Source of the DNA: Fidelibacterota bacterium TCS52
GTDB lineage: Bacteria; Fidelibacterota; Fidelibacteria; Fidelibacterales; Fidelibacteraceae
Reading direction: 5' to 3'
NCBI GenBank assembly: GCA_001577215.1
Contig: LSCC01000072.1
Coordinates: 1 to 5,719 of the forward strand
Length of the DNA: 5,719 bases
Below are positions 1-5,719 of this stretch, in pieces. Positions within the stretch are counted from its first letter, which is position 1. The number at the start of each line of letters is the position of its first letter. Below the pieces are notes generated by a model. It was not told the DNA's origin. It saw only the letters and a program-made list of their open reading frames with translations, and searched no databases. The position numbers and the translations under genes were made by a program.

Positions 1-1140
1 ACCGAAAATCAAATGATAAAACAAATTCTCAAGATTAATTTGCGTTACAGGTTTATAGTCAGTTACTGCTATGTCGGCGGAATTACCAATTGCCAATTTG
101 CCAGAATTAGAGAAATATTTATTTACAATATTTGATGGTGATCTAAAAAGAATTTCTAATGGATTATTTACATTTCCATTTCGTCGTAAAAAATGTGATC
201 GCATCGTTCCAAGTATATTTCGCGTCATTCCATCGGTTCCCAATAAATATTGTTTAATTTTTTCTGTGTTCATTTTTCCAACATTATTATTTGCATTTGA
301 TTCTGGATTAGAAATAATTGTTGGTTGAATTTTATCTATCAATTTGTAGTCAGTTTCTGTTAAATGAATGCAGTGAGCGAGAAATGAATTTTCAGAAAGC
401 AAACCATTTTCATGAAGACGATGAACCGGGCCGTCATAACCTTTTTCTTGACAATATTTTAAATCATCGACCGCTTCTCCACAATGAATATGAATTGGAA
501 GTTCGGATGTTTTTTGTTTATTTATCGTTGAAAGTGTTTTTTCACTGAGTGTAAAATTTGCATGCAATCCCAAAACTCCACGAATTCGCTTATCTGCTTT
601 ATGCTTTTCATAGAAATTTACATTTTCTTCTATTTGTTGCTGAACATTTTCTTCACCCATTCTGTCTGAAATTTCAAAACAAAGCAATCCTTTCAAACCG
701 ATTTTCCTGAATGCTTTTTCAATTATTCCAAGTGAGCCGGAAACATAATTCATCGAAGCATGATGGTCAAACATTGTTGTTACACCGTATTTTACAGAAT
801 CCATCAAGCCGTAAATCGCGGAATAATAAATTGATTCTTCATCTAATTTTTTATCTAAATGCCACCAGAGATATTTTAACCGTTCAGGAAAATTTGTAAC
901 TTCTCCTCTTGGTGACAAACCGGTTGCAAGTGATGAATATAAATGGTTATGAGAATTTAACAGTCCCGACAAAACAAGTCTTCCTTCAAGATCTATATAT
1001 TTAATCTCATCTTTTTTTAAATCATCTGTTTTGCCAATTTGTTTAATAATTCCGTTTTTAATTAAGATTGCTCCGTTGTTAATTAAAAAAGAGAACCCAT
1101 CAGTAATAATTCCATTTCCTAATAAATATTTATCTTTCAT
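1..1140 (-). CDS. ssnA: SsnA-type aminohydrolase (amidohydrolase superfamily), 3' end cut by the window
   Basis: The reading frame is open from the ATG at 1140 down to base 1 (380 codons, no stop). SsnA proteins are about 440 residues, so roughly 60 C-terminal residues lie off the left edge. The cytosine-deaminase/chlorohydrolase-like metal site is visible: SHNH near residues 63-66 (H64, H66), an HxxE motif in IHIHCGE (H219, E222), FLAHCIHL (H256) and the metal-binding Asp in GTDGM (D303). DHHAS at 125-129 and the late stretch DYKPVT...LFYHLIFG fit SsnA specifically. The enzyme should be a cytosolic metal-dependent hydrolase of an amino-substituted or ring substrate; to my knowledge the exact SsnA substrate is not firmly established. 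Known ssnA genes lie in purine/urate catabolism clusters with ygfK, xdh-like genes and a hydantoinase-like gene. Here it follows an allantoinase-like gene by 23 bp, probably co-transcribed. The start is supported by AAGGAAG a few bases upstream. Confidence 0.9.
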   Translation of the reverse strand, partial: MKDKYLLGNGIITDGFSFLINNGAILIKNGIIKQIGKTDDLKKDEIKYIDLEGRLVLSGLLNSHNHLYSSLATGLSPRGEVTNFPERLKYLWWHLDKKLDEESIYYSAIYGLMDSVKYGVTTMFDHHASMNYVSGSLGIIEKAFRKIGLKGLLCFEISDRMGEENVQQQIEENVNFYEKHKADKRIRGVLGLHANFTLSEKTLSTINKQKTSELPIHIHCGEAVDDLKYCQEKGYDGPVHRLHENGLLSENSFLAHCIHLTETDYKLIDKIQPTIISNPESNANNNVGKMNTEKIKQYLLGTDGMTRNILGTMRSHFLRRNGNVNNPLEILFRSPSNIVNKYFSNSGKLAIGNSADIAVTDYKPVTQINLENLFYHLIFG

Positions 1141-1143
1141 AAA

Positions 1144-1150
1144 CTTCCTT
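1144..1150 (-). promoter_or_regulatory. Ribosome-binding site of the ssnA-like gene
   Basis: On the minus strand AAGGAAG lies about 3-9 bases before the ATG at 1140, inside the 23-bp gap after the stop codon of the upstream amidohydrolase. It supports this start and independent translation initiation within an operon. Confidence 0.55.
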
Positions 1151-1163
1151 TTAGTTTTCCTAT

Positions 1164-2519
1164 TTATTTTTTCGCTTTTAAGTATTCCCCAAAACCTGCT
1201 TTTTGAACAATTCCTTTTTCAATATCATAAACAACTTTTCCGCGAATAATTGTTTTTATTATGCGACCTTGGAATGTTTTATTTTCAAATGGAGTGATCT
1301 TTCCTTTTGAATAAAATTTTTCTCCTTTCACTGTCCACTTTTTACTCGGATCTAATAAAATCAAGTCAGCATCTTTTCCAACTTCAATCGAACCTTTTCT
1401 GTCAAAAAATCCATATCTTTTAGCAGCATTTTCGGAAACAATTTTTAAAAATTTGTCCAATTTTATTTCTCTCTTAATAAATCCTTCAGAATAGAGATAT
1501 GGAAATAATGTTCCGGCTCCAGGAATTCCCGAATAAATATCCCAAACGGATTTTGCATTTTTATTTTCTACTGGAGCAGGAGCGTGATCCGATGCCACAA
1601 AATCAATTGTTCCTTTGATTAATAATTTCCAAAGTTTATCAGAATTTCCTTTTTTCTTCACAACAGGAGCTGTTTTTAATGCTCCACCAATTTTTCTCAG
1701 GTCATCTAAATTGAATTTTAAATAATGCGGTGCTGTTTCGCCAGTAATTTTTTCTTTATCTGATAATAATTCACCAGCTTCCGCAGTACCAATATGAACG
1801 ATATGTAAATTTGCATTGGCTTGTTCTGCAAGTTTTACAGCTGATTTTACTGCAAGTATTTCAGCATTTTCTGGACGAGAATTATAATAATTTATCCAAT
1901 CAGATCCATTTTTCTTTTCAAGTGACTCTTCTTTTTTTACAAAATTATAATCCTCGGCATGTAAAAGTATCGGACGATGTACTCTATTTGAAAATTGAAG
2001 GACTTTTAAAAATTGAGAATAATCTAATCGACTAAATGTTTCCATTCCGGAAATAAAATATGTTTTAAATCCAAGAACATATTCTGACAATTCATTCATA
2101 TTGTTTTCATAATTTTCAAAAGATTGTCCTGAAACACCACCAAACAACCCAAAATCGACAACAGATTTTTTTTGAATTATTTTTAATTTATTTTTCAAAT
2201 TTTCTAAATTAGTAACTGGAGGAATAGAGGTACAAGGCATATCAATCACTGTTGTAATTCCACCAGATGCAGCTGCACAACTACCGTGATAAAAATCTTC
2301 TCTGTGAGTATATCCGGGTTCATCAAAATGCACATGCGGATCAATTGCTCCAGGGAATAAAATTAATCCGGTTGCATCAATCTCGTTTTCACCGGATAAA
2401 CTATCTCCTATTTGAGAGATTTTTCCTTCTTGAATTTTCACATCAAGTGGTTTTAAATCACTTTCATTAGAAAAAGCTATTTGTGAATTCTTAATAATCA
2501 AAATAAATCCTTTACTCAT
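1164..2519 (-). CDS. allB: Allantoinase-like cyclic amidohydrolase (dihydroorotase/allantoinase family)
   Basis: This 451-residue protein is complete and matches the length of allantoinases (about 450). The binuclear metal site of cyclic amidohydrolases is intact: DPHVHF (H62, H64), the lysine expected to be carbamylated in GFKTYF (K152), LLHAED (H187), IVHIGT (H242) and ASDHAP (D311). The C-terminal part (GKITPF, then a GRIIKTIIRGKVVYDIE stretch near 415-433) resembles allantoinase closely as I remember it. In dihydroorotase an Arg follows HVHF (HxHFREPG) and binds the substrate carboxylate; here it is D66 (HVHFDEPG), which argues against a pyrimidine-synthesis role. Family chemistry is hydrolytic ring opening of a cyclic amide such as allantoin or a hydantoin, in the cytosol. 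The close downstream ssnA gene suggests purine catabolism. A phenylhydantoinase/dihydropyrimidinase-like specificity remains possible. The ATG at 2519 is the only usable start, since an in-frame stop lies at 2550-2552 with no ATG, GTG or TTG between. No clear Shine-Dalgarno precedes it. Confidence 0.85.
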   Translation of the reverse strand: MSKGFILIIKNSQIAFSNESDLKPLDVKIQEGKISQIGDSLSGENEIDATGLILFPGAIDPHVHFDEPGYTHREDFYHGSCAAASGGITTVIDMPCTSIPPVTNLENLKNKLKIIQKKSVVDFGLFGGVSGQSFENYENNMNELSEYVLGFKTYFISGMETFSRLDYSQFLKVLQFSNRVHRPILLHAEDYNFVKKEESLEKKNGSDWINYYNSRPENAEILAVKSAVKLAEQANANLHIVHIGTAEAGELLSDKEKITGETAPHYLKFNLDDLRKIGGALKTAPVVKKKGNSDKLWKLLIKGTIDFVASDHAPAPVENKNAKSVWDIYSGIPGAGTLFPYLYSEGFIKREIKLDKFLKIVSENAAKRYGFFDRKGSIEVGKDADLILLDPSKKWTVKGEKFYSKGKITPFENKTFQGRIIKTIIRGKVVYDIEKGIVQKAGFGEYLKAKK

Positions 2520-2598
2520 TTGATCAATATGATATAACTTAATAATTAATTAGAAATTATTCAACACAAATTTTATTTACCAATCGCCTTGAAAAATG

Positions 2599-2626
2599 CA
2601 AATTTATAAAATAAAAGTTCCACAAA
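2599..2626 (-). promoter_or_regulatory. Candidate promoter for the allantoinase-like/ssnA operon
   Basis: The 126-bp gap upstream of the operon holds, on the minus strand, TAAATTTG (2606 to 2599), which fits the Bacteroidota-type -7 consensus TAnnTTTG, and an upstream TTTG (2626 to 2623). The spacing of 16 bases is shorter than the usual 19-21, so this is only a candidate. If real, the leader before the ATG at 2519 would be about 75 bases and A/T-rich. Confidence 0.25.
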
Positions 2627-2645
2627 ACTTATCACCAATCTATTT

Positions 2646-3878
2646 TCAACCAAATAATTTTAAATAGAGATACTTAACAATACTAATTTTCCATCTTTTT
2701 TTGCATTCACAATTTCTATTTCTTTTAGTAACTTCTAACTCTTCATAAACTTTAGAGTGAATTAGCTGCCGCCATTGGAAATAGTTTGGATATTTATATG
2801 ATCGTTTCGGATGAACTGCATTAGTTAGTAAAATAACAAACAGGTCTTTAGTTGGATCTATCCATAATGAAGTGCCTGTAAAACCGGTGTGACCGTAACT
2901 TTCTTCACTTGTAAATAATCCACCGGAACATTCTCCATCAGGACTATCCCAGCCAAGGCAACGAGAATTATCTTCAATTATTTCTGCTCTTTTGGTAAAC
3001 AATTTTATTGTCTCTTCATCAAAAATTCTCGTTTCGTTCAATTTCCCTTTATTTAACATCATTTGTGAAAAAGTCGCTAGATCTTTAGCAGAAGAAAAAA
3101 GCCCCGCATGGCCGGCAATGCCACCTAAATAATATGCATTTTCATCGTGAACATGTCCTTTGATAAACTTCCCTTTCTCTTTCGAATATTCCGTAGGCAC
3201 AATTCTATTTAATTTTGACTCAGGCGGATTATAAAAAGTTGAATTCATTTTTAAAGGTTCAAATATGTTTTGTTTTGTATACTCGGCTAGAGTTAAATTT
3301 GAAATTTTTTCAACAATTTTTCCTAAAATAATCATTCCTACATCTGAATATTTATATTTTACTCCGGGTGGATAATTTAATTTTGTTATAAAAATGCTGT
3401 CTAACGGTGATTCCATATTGTAAAAATGTCGAAATGGAGGAAGTCCGGATGTATGTGTGAGTAAATGTTTGATCGTAACTTCATCTCGTTTCAAGGATTT
3501 GTTTTTATCGTTCTTTTCAAATTCCGAAATATATTTCACAACTTTGCCATTTAAATCTATCTTGTTCAATTCATATAATTTCATTGTAGCAGAAGTTGTG
3601 GCTATAACTTTTGTTATTGAAGCCAAGTCAAAAATATCGTCGGTTTTTGTTGAGGCTTTTTTTGAATAAGTGTGAAATCCAAAAGATCGTTCTATTAGTA
3701 TCTCGTTTTTATTCCCCGCTATTAATACTCCTCCCGGGAATGCAGAATCCTGAACTGCAGATTCTAATACTGATTGAATACTTTGAGAGTTATATGGATG
3801 CGGGTAATAAACAGGTTGAGGAAAGATAATTACCCAAAGTAACAATGCAATAATAAAAATAAATATGGCTTTTTTCAT
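2646..3878 (-). CDS. Secreted or membrane-anchored serine hydrolase, beta-lactamase/PBP4B (YfeW-like) family
   Basis: The 410-residue protein starts with Lys-Lys and a hydrophobic segment (about 4-19), a signal peptide or anchor without an obvious cleavage site, so the enzyme should work outside the inner membrane. The class C beta-lactamase-like catalytic motifs are in order: SITK (nucleophile S87, K90), YSD (Y177, D179, where classical enzymes have YxN) and HTG (330-332, in place of KTG). The stretch around HVHDENAYYLGGIAGHAGLFSSA (242-264) and GWD (309-311) mark the PBP4B/YfeW-like group, which in some Bacteroidota is fused to a NagZ-type glycosidase; no such domain is present here. Likely roles are a D-alanyl carboxypeptidase or esterase in peptidoglycan turnover rather than antibiotic resistance. 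AGGAG six bases upstream fixes the start. It stands alone, 126 bp from the amidohydrolase operon and divergent from smc. The last ~25 residues are basic, contain two Cys and look atypical; see the frameshift finding. Confidence 0.9.
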   Translation of the reverse strand: MKKAIFIFIIALLLWVIIFPQPVYYPHPYNSQSIQSVLESAVQDSAFPGGVLIAGNKNEILIERSFGFHTYSKKASTKTDDIFDLASITKVIATTSATMKLYELNKIDLNGKVVKYISEFEKNDKNKSLKRDEVTIKHLLTHTSGLPPFRHFYNMESPLDSIFITKLNYPPGVKYKYSDVGMIILGKIVEKISNLTLAEYTKQNIFEPLKMNSTFYNPPESKLNRIVPTEYSKEKGKFIKGHVHDENAYYLGGIAGHAGLFSSAKDLATFSQMMLNKGKLNETRIFDEETIKLFTKRAEIIEDNSRCLGWDSPDGECSGGLFTSEESYGHTGFTGTSLWIDPTKDLFVILLTNAVHPKRSYKYPNYFQWRQLIHSKVYEELEVTKRNRNCECKKRWKISIVKYLYLKLFG

Positions 3879-3884
3879 TTTTTT

Positions 3885-3889
3885 CTCCT
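3885..3889 (-). promoter_or_regulatory. Strong Shine-Dalgarno of the serine hydrolase gene
   Basis: AGGAG (within AAAAGGAGA on the minus strand) lies six bases before the ATG at 3878. It is the best ribosome-binding site in the window and decides the start of the gene. Confidence 0.7.
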
Positions 3890-3897
3890 TTTGGTAA

Positions 3898-3926
3898 AAT
3901 ATATTTTAATATTTAATCAATTGCAA
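3898..3926 (-). promoter_or_regulatory. Candidate sigma70-type promoter for the serine hydrolase
   Basis: On the minus strand TTGCAA (3926 to 3921) and TATATT (3903 to 3898) are separated by exactly 17 bases. The predicted transcription start would leave a leader of only about 12 bases before the ATG, just including the Shine-Dalgarno. In DNA this AT-rich such matches arise easily, so confidence is low. Confidence 0.3.
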
Positions 3927-3975
3927 TTTTTTTAAATTTTAATTGTATTGGTTTTGTTTATACAGGACTGCATTG

Positions 3976-4011
3976 TTTTTCTTCTTCATAAAAAAAATTT
4001 GGGAAGAAAAA
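3976..4011. repeat. Inverted repeat with 9-bp arms in the intergenic region
   Basis: TTTTTCTTC at 3976-3984 is the exact reverse complement of GAAGAAAAA at 4003-4011, with an 18-base spacer. The arms are A/T-dominated (two G-C pairs) and there is no following T-tract, so it is not a normal terminator. It could be a protein-binding site or chance in this composition. Confidence 0.3.
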
Positions 4012-4080
4012 AATAAAAGTAAATAATAAAAAGCGACTATTATTGTTTTCCACAAAATTTTAATATTATAATTTGAAATA

Positions 4081-4108
4081 GTGAAATTTATTTGTAAATT
4101 TTTATAAT
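4081..4108 (+). promoter_or_regulatory. Candidate sigma70-type promoter for smc
   Basis: A perfect TATAAT at 4103-4108 is preceded, 16 bases upstream, by GTGAAA at 4081-4086 (four of six matches to TTGACA). The -10 ends 40 bases before the smc ATG, giving a plausible leader of about 34 bases. The AT-rich background weakens the case. Confidence 0.35.
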
Positions 4109-4148
4109 TGTAATAGGATATTAACTTGAACAATAGAGAATAAAATAA

Positions 4149-5719
4149 ATGTATATATCAAAATTAGAATTATTCGGGTTTAAATCTTTTCCACAAAAGA
4201 CAGTTTTACATTTTGACAATGGTATAACTTCAATTGTTGGGCCTAATGGTTGTGGTAAAACAAATGTTGTCGATGCTATTCGTTGGGTAATGGGTGAACA
4301 GCGTTCGACCTTGCTTCGTTCAGGAAAAATGACAGATGTTATCTTTTCCGGATCCAAAGCACGAAAACAGTTAAATTATGCTGAAGTTGCTCTAACAATT
4401 CATAATAATGAAGGAATTTTATCTGTCGCTTACACTGATGTTGTTGTATGCAGAAGATTATATCGTGATGGTACAAGTGAATATTTGTTAAATGGTGTTC
4501 CCGTTCGCTTAAAAGACATTAATGATCTATTTATAGATACAGGAATGAGCACCAATGCATATTCGATCATTGAATTAAAAATGGTAGAAGAGATTCTAAA
4601 TGTGGACAAGACACATAGAAAATTATTGTTTGAAGAAGCGGCTGGAATAAATAAATATAAAAGTCAGCGGAAAAGTTCATTTCGAAAATTAGATTCAACT
4701 CGTGAAGATCTTGCACGACTTGAAGATATTATTTATGAAATTGAAAAGAATATCAGATCGTTAAAAAGACAATTGAAACGGTATGAAAAATATGAAGAAT
4801 ATTCTGAAAAATTAAAGGATATAGAGATTCAATACGCTCAGATGAAGCATGAAAAATTAGAAAAGTTGATTAGACCGTTAGAGAAACAATTATCCGAAAA
4901 CCAAATAAAAAGAGAAGATACCGGAAAACAGCTAACAATTGAAGAATCTATGTTAGAGCGATATCGTAAAGATATGGACAAAATTGAAACCAGAAGTTCA
5001 AAAATAGCTGAAGACATTAATAAATTTAAGGATAAAATAAGTAAAAACGATTCACAATATTTGGTTTGGGATGAAAAATTGCAAAATGCAAAAGTAAACA
5101 TAGATCGTTTAGATGAAGAAAAAGCAAATTCAGGATCGAGAATAAAATCAAATGAAAAAATACGAGATGAATTATCTAATCAGCTGAACAAAAATGATCC
5201 TCAGATAAAGTTGTTAGAAAAAGAGTATGATGATAAGAAGAAAAAATATGAAGAGGTCGAAAAAGATTATCAGAAAATCAATGACCACCTTACAACTATT
5301 CAAAATGATAAAATAGAAAAAAATAGAAAAGCTGCAGAATTATTACAGAAAAAGAATAGGTTAAAAGATCAAAAAGAAAATTTCCTACAATTATCTGAAG
5401 AACAAAATCAGCAAAAAAACGAATTAGAAAAACAAGTATCACAAAATAAGAAAGATAAGATAAATTTTACCGAGAAAAAGTTAAAAGTAGATAAAGAAAT
5501 TAAAACTAATAAAAAGAATTTATCTTCTGCTGAAAAAAAGCAAACATCTATCAATAAAAATATTGATCTACAAAAAGAAAAGATCAACAAATTGAACTCT
5601 CAGTTAGATAAAAACAAAAATGAGAAGGAATTCTTAAATGGATTGATCGAATCTTATAGTGGTTATAGTTCTGGCGTGAAATATGCAATAAAAAAATTAA
5701 AACACCCGAAGATATTGGG
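4149..5719 (+). CDS. smc: Chromosome segregation ATPase SMC, N-terminal part (3' end cut by the window)
   Basis: The frame is open from the ATG at 4149 to the last base (523 codons plus two bases), about 45% of a normal SMC of roughly 1,170-1,200 residues. The N-terminal half of the ATPase head is complete: YISKLELFGFKSF at 2-14, Walker A GPNGCGKTN at 31-39, the Q-loop region WVMGEQR at 46-52, an Arg-loop R57, DVIFSG at 63-68, LNGVPVRLKDI from 114, and DTGM followed by IELKM at 141-145. After FEEAAGI (161-167) a Lys/Glu-rich heptad-like coiled coil runs to about residue 497. SYSGYSSGVKYAIKKL (502-517) marks the entry to the hinge. SMC dimers, with ScpA and ScpB, compact and help segregate the chromosome in the nucleoid. 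The missing C-terminal head would bring the signature motif and Walker B. The ribosome-binding site is weak (AGAGAA about 8 bases upstream), but the start fits the conserved N-terminus exactly. It is divergent from the serine hydrolase, with no functional link evident. Confidence 0.97.
   Translation, partial: MYISKLELFGFKSFPQKTVLHFDNGITSIVGPNGCGKTNVVDAIRWVMGEQRSTLLRSGKMTDVIFSGSKARKQLNYAEVALTIHNNEGILSVAYTDVVVCRRLYRDGTSEYLLNGVPVRLKDINDLFIDTGMSTNAYSIIELKMVEEILNVDKTHRKLLFEEAAGINKYKSQRKSSFRKLDSTREDLARLEDIIYEIEKNIRSLKRQLKRYEKYEEYSEKLKDIEIQYAQMKHEKLEKLIRPLEKQLSENQIKREDTGKQLTIEESMLERYRKDMDKIETRSSKIAEDINKFKDKISKNDSQYLVWDEKLQNAKVNIDRLDEEKANSGSRIKSNEKIRDELSNQLNKNDPQIKLLEKEYDDKKKKYEEVEKDYQKINDHLTTIQNDKIEKNRKAAELLQKKNRLKDQKENFLQLSEEQNQQKNELEKQVSQNKKDKINFTEKKLKVDKEIKTNKKNLSSAEKKQTSINKNIDLQKEKINKLNSQLDKNKNEKEFLNGLIESYSGYSSGVKYAIKKLKHPKIL

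Larger units (their letters stand above)
3879..4148. other. Divergent AT-rich intergenic region between the serine hydrolase and smc
   Basis: These 270 bases separate two genes that point away from each other, so they must carry both start regions. I see one weak promoter candidate in each direction and an imperfect inverted repeat at 3976-4011. I find no convincing gene: the short minus-strand frames here are low-complexity (Asn, Lys, Ile, Phe, Tyr rich) and have no Shine-Dalgarno. No tRNA- or riboswitch-like fold is evident. Confidence 0.6.

Noticed and set aside
71..899. Plus-strand short frames at 71-328, 318-548 and 711-899
   Set aside because: All lie opposite the continuous ssnA-like frame, which carries every expected metal-site motif.
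2541..2561. Inverted repeat AATAATT/AATTATT in the leader of the allantoinase-like gene
   Set aside because: Seven pairs made only of A and T with a 7-base loop; expected by chance in this composition and not stable as RNA.
2615..2630. Stem AAGTT/AACTT followed on the minus strand by a T-rich stretch, as a terminator of the serine hydrolase gene
   Set aside because: Only five pairs with one G-C pair, an interrupted T-tract, and it overlaps the candidate operon promoter; too weak to call.
3939..4133. Minus-strand 64-codon open frame in the intergenic region
   Set aside because: Low-complexity Asn/Lys/Ile/Tyr/Phe protein typical of AT-rich non-coding DNA, with no ribosome-binding site. Its start region overlaps the expected smc promoter.
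4121..4357. Minus-strand 78-codon frame over the start of smc
   Set aside because: It is the antisense shadow of the conserved SMC head (Walker A region) and has no independent support.
4838..5590. Minus-strand Ser/Phe/Leu-rich frames inside smc that look like membrane proteins
   Set aside because: They are the complement of the Lys/Glu-rich coiled coil, which always reads as Phe/Leu/Ser on the other strand.

Overview
The window is AT-rich and carries five genes or promoter-bearing regions that read as one bacterial chromosome segment. The SMC protein has the lineage-typical 'IELKM' stretch after its DTGM motif, GC is low and ribosome-binding sites are mixed in strength. Together these point to the Bacteroidota/Chlorobiota/Ignavibacteriota assemblage, most likely an Ignavibacteria-type organism. 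This placement is an inference from remembered family sequences, not a phylogeny.

Left part (1-2519, minus strand): two amidohydrolase-superfamily genes lie 23 bp apart and look like an operon. The upstream gene (1164-2519) is a full-length allantoinase/dihydroorotase-type cyclic amidohydrolase. The downstream gene (1-1140) is an SsnA-type aminohydrolase whose C-terminus runs off the left edge. In other bacteria ssnA sits in purine and urate catabolism clusters with xanthine-dehydrogenase-like subunits, ygfK and a hydantoinase-type ring-opening enzyme. This pair is therefore probably the edge of such a cluster, continuing to the left of the window.

Middle (2646-3878, minus strand): a secreted or membrane-anchored serine hydrolase of the beta-lactamase/PBP4B (YfeW-like) family. 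It is separated by 126 bp from the amidohydrolase pair and has its own strong Shine-Dalgarno. Its last ~25 residues look unlike the rest of the protein and may reflect a frameshift.

Right part (3879-5719): a 270-bp AT-rich divergent intergenic region, with weak promoter candidates in both directions, leads into smc on the plus strand. The window holds the SMC ATPase head N-terminal half, the descending coiled coil and the first residues at the hinge boundary, then cuts it off.

I see no RNA gene, CRISPR array, insertion sequence or clearly new system. The most informative items are the purine-catabolism pair and the possible frameshift in the serine hydrolase.
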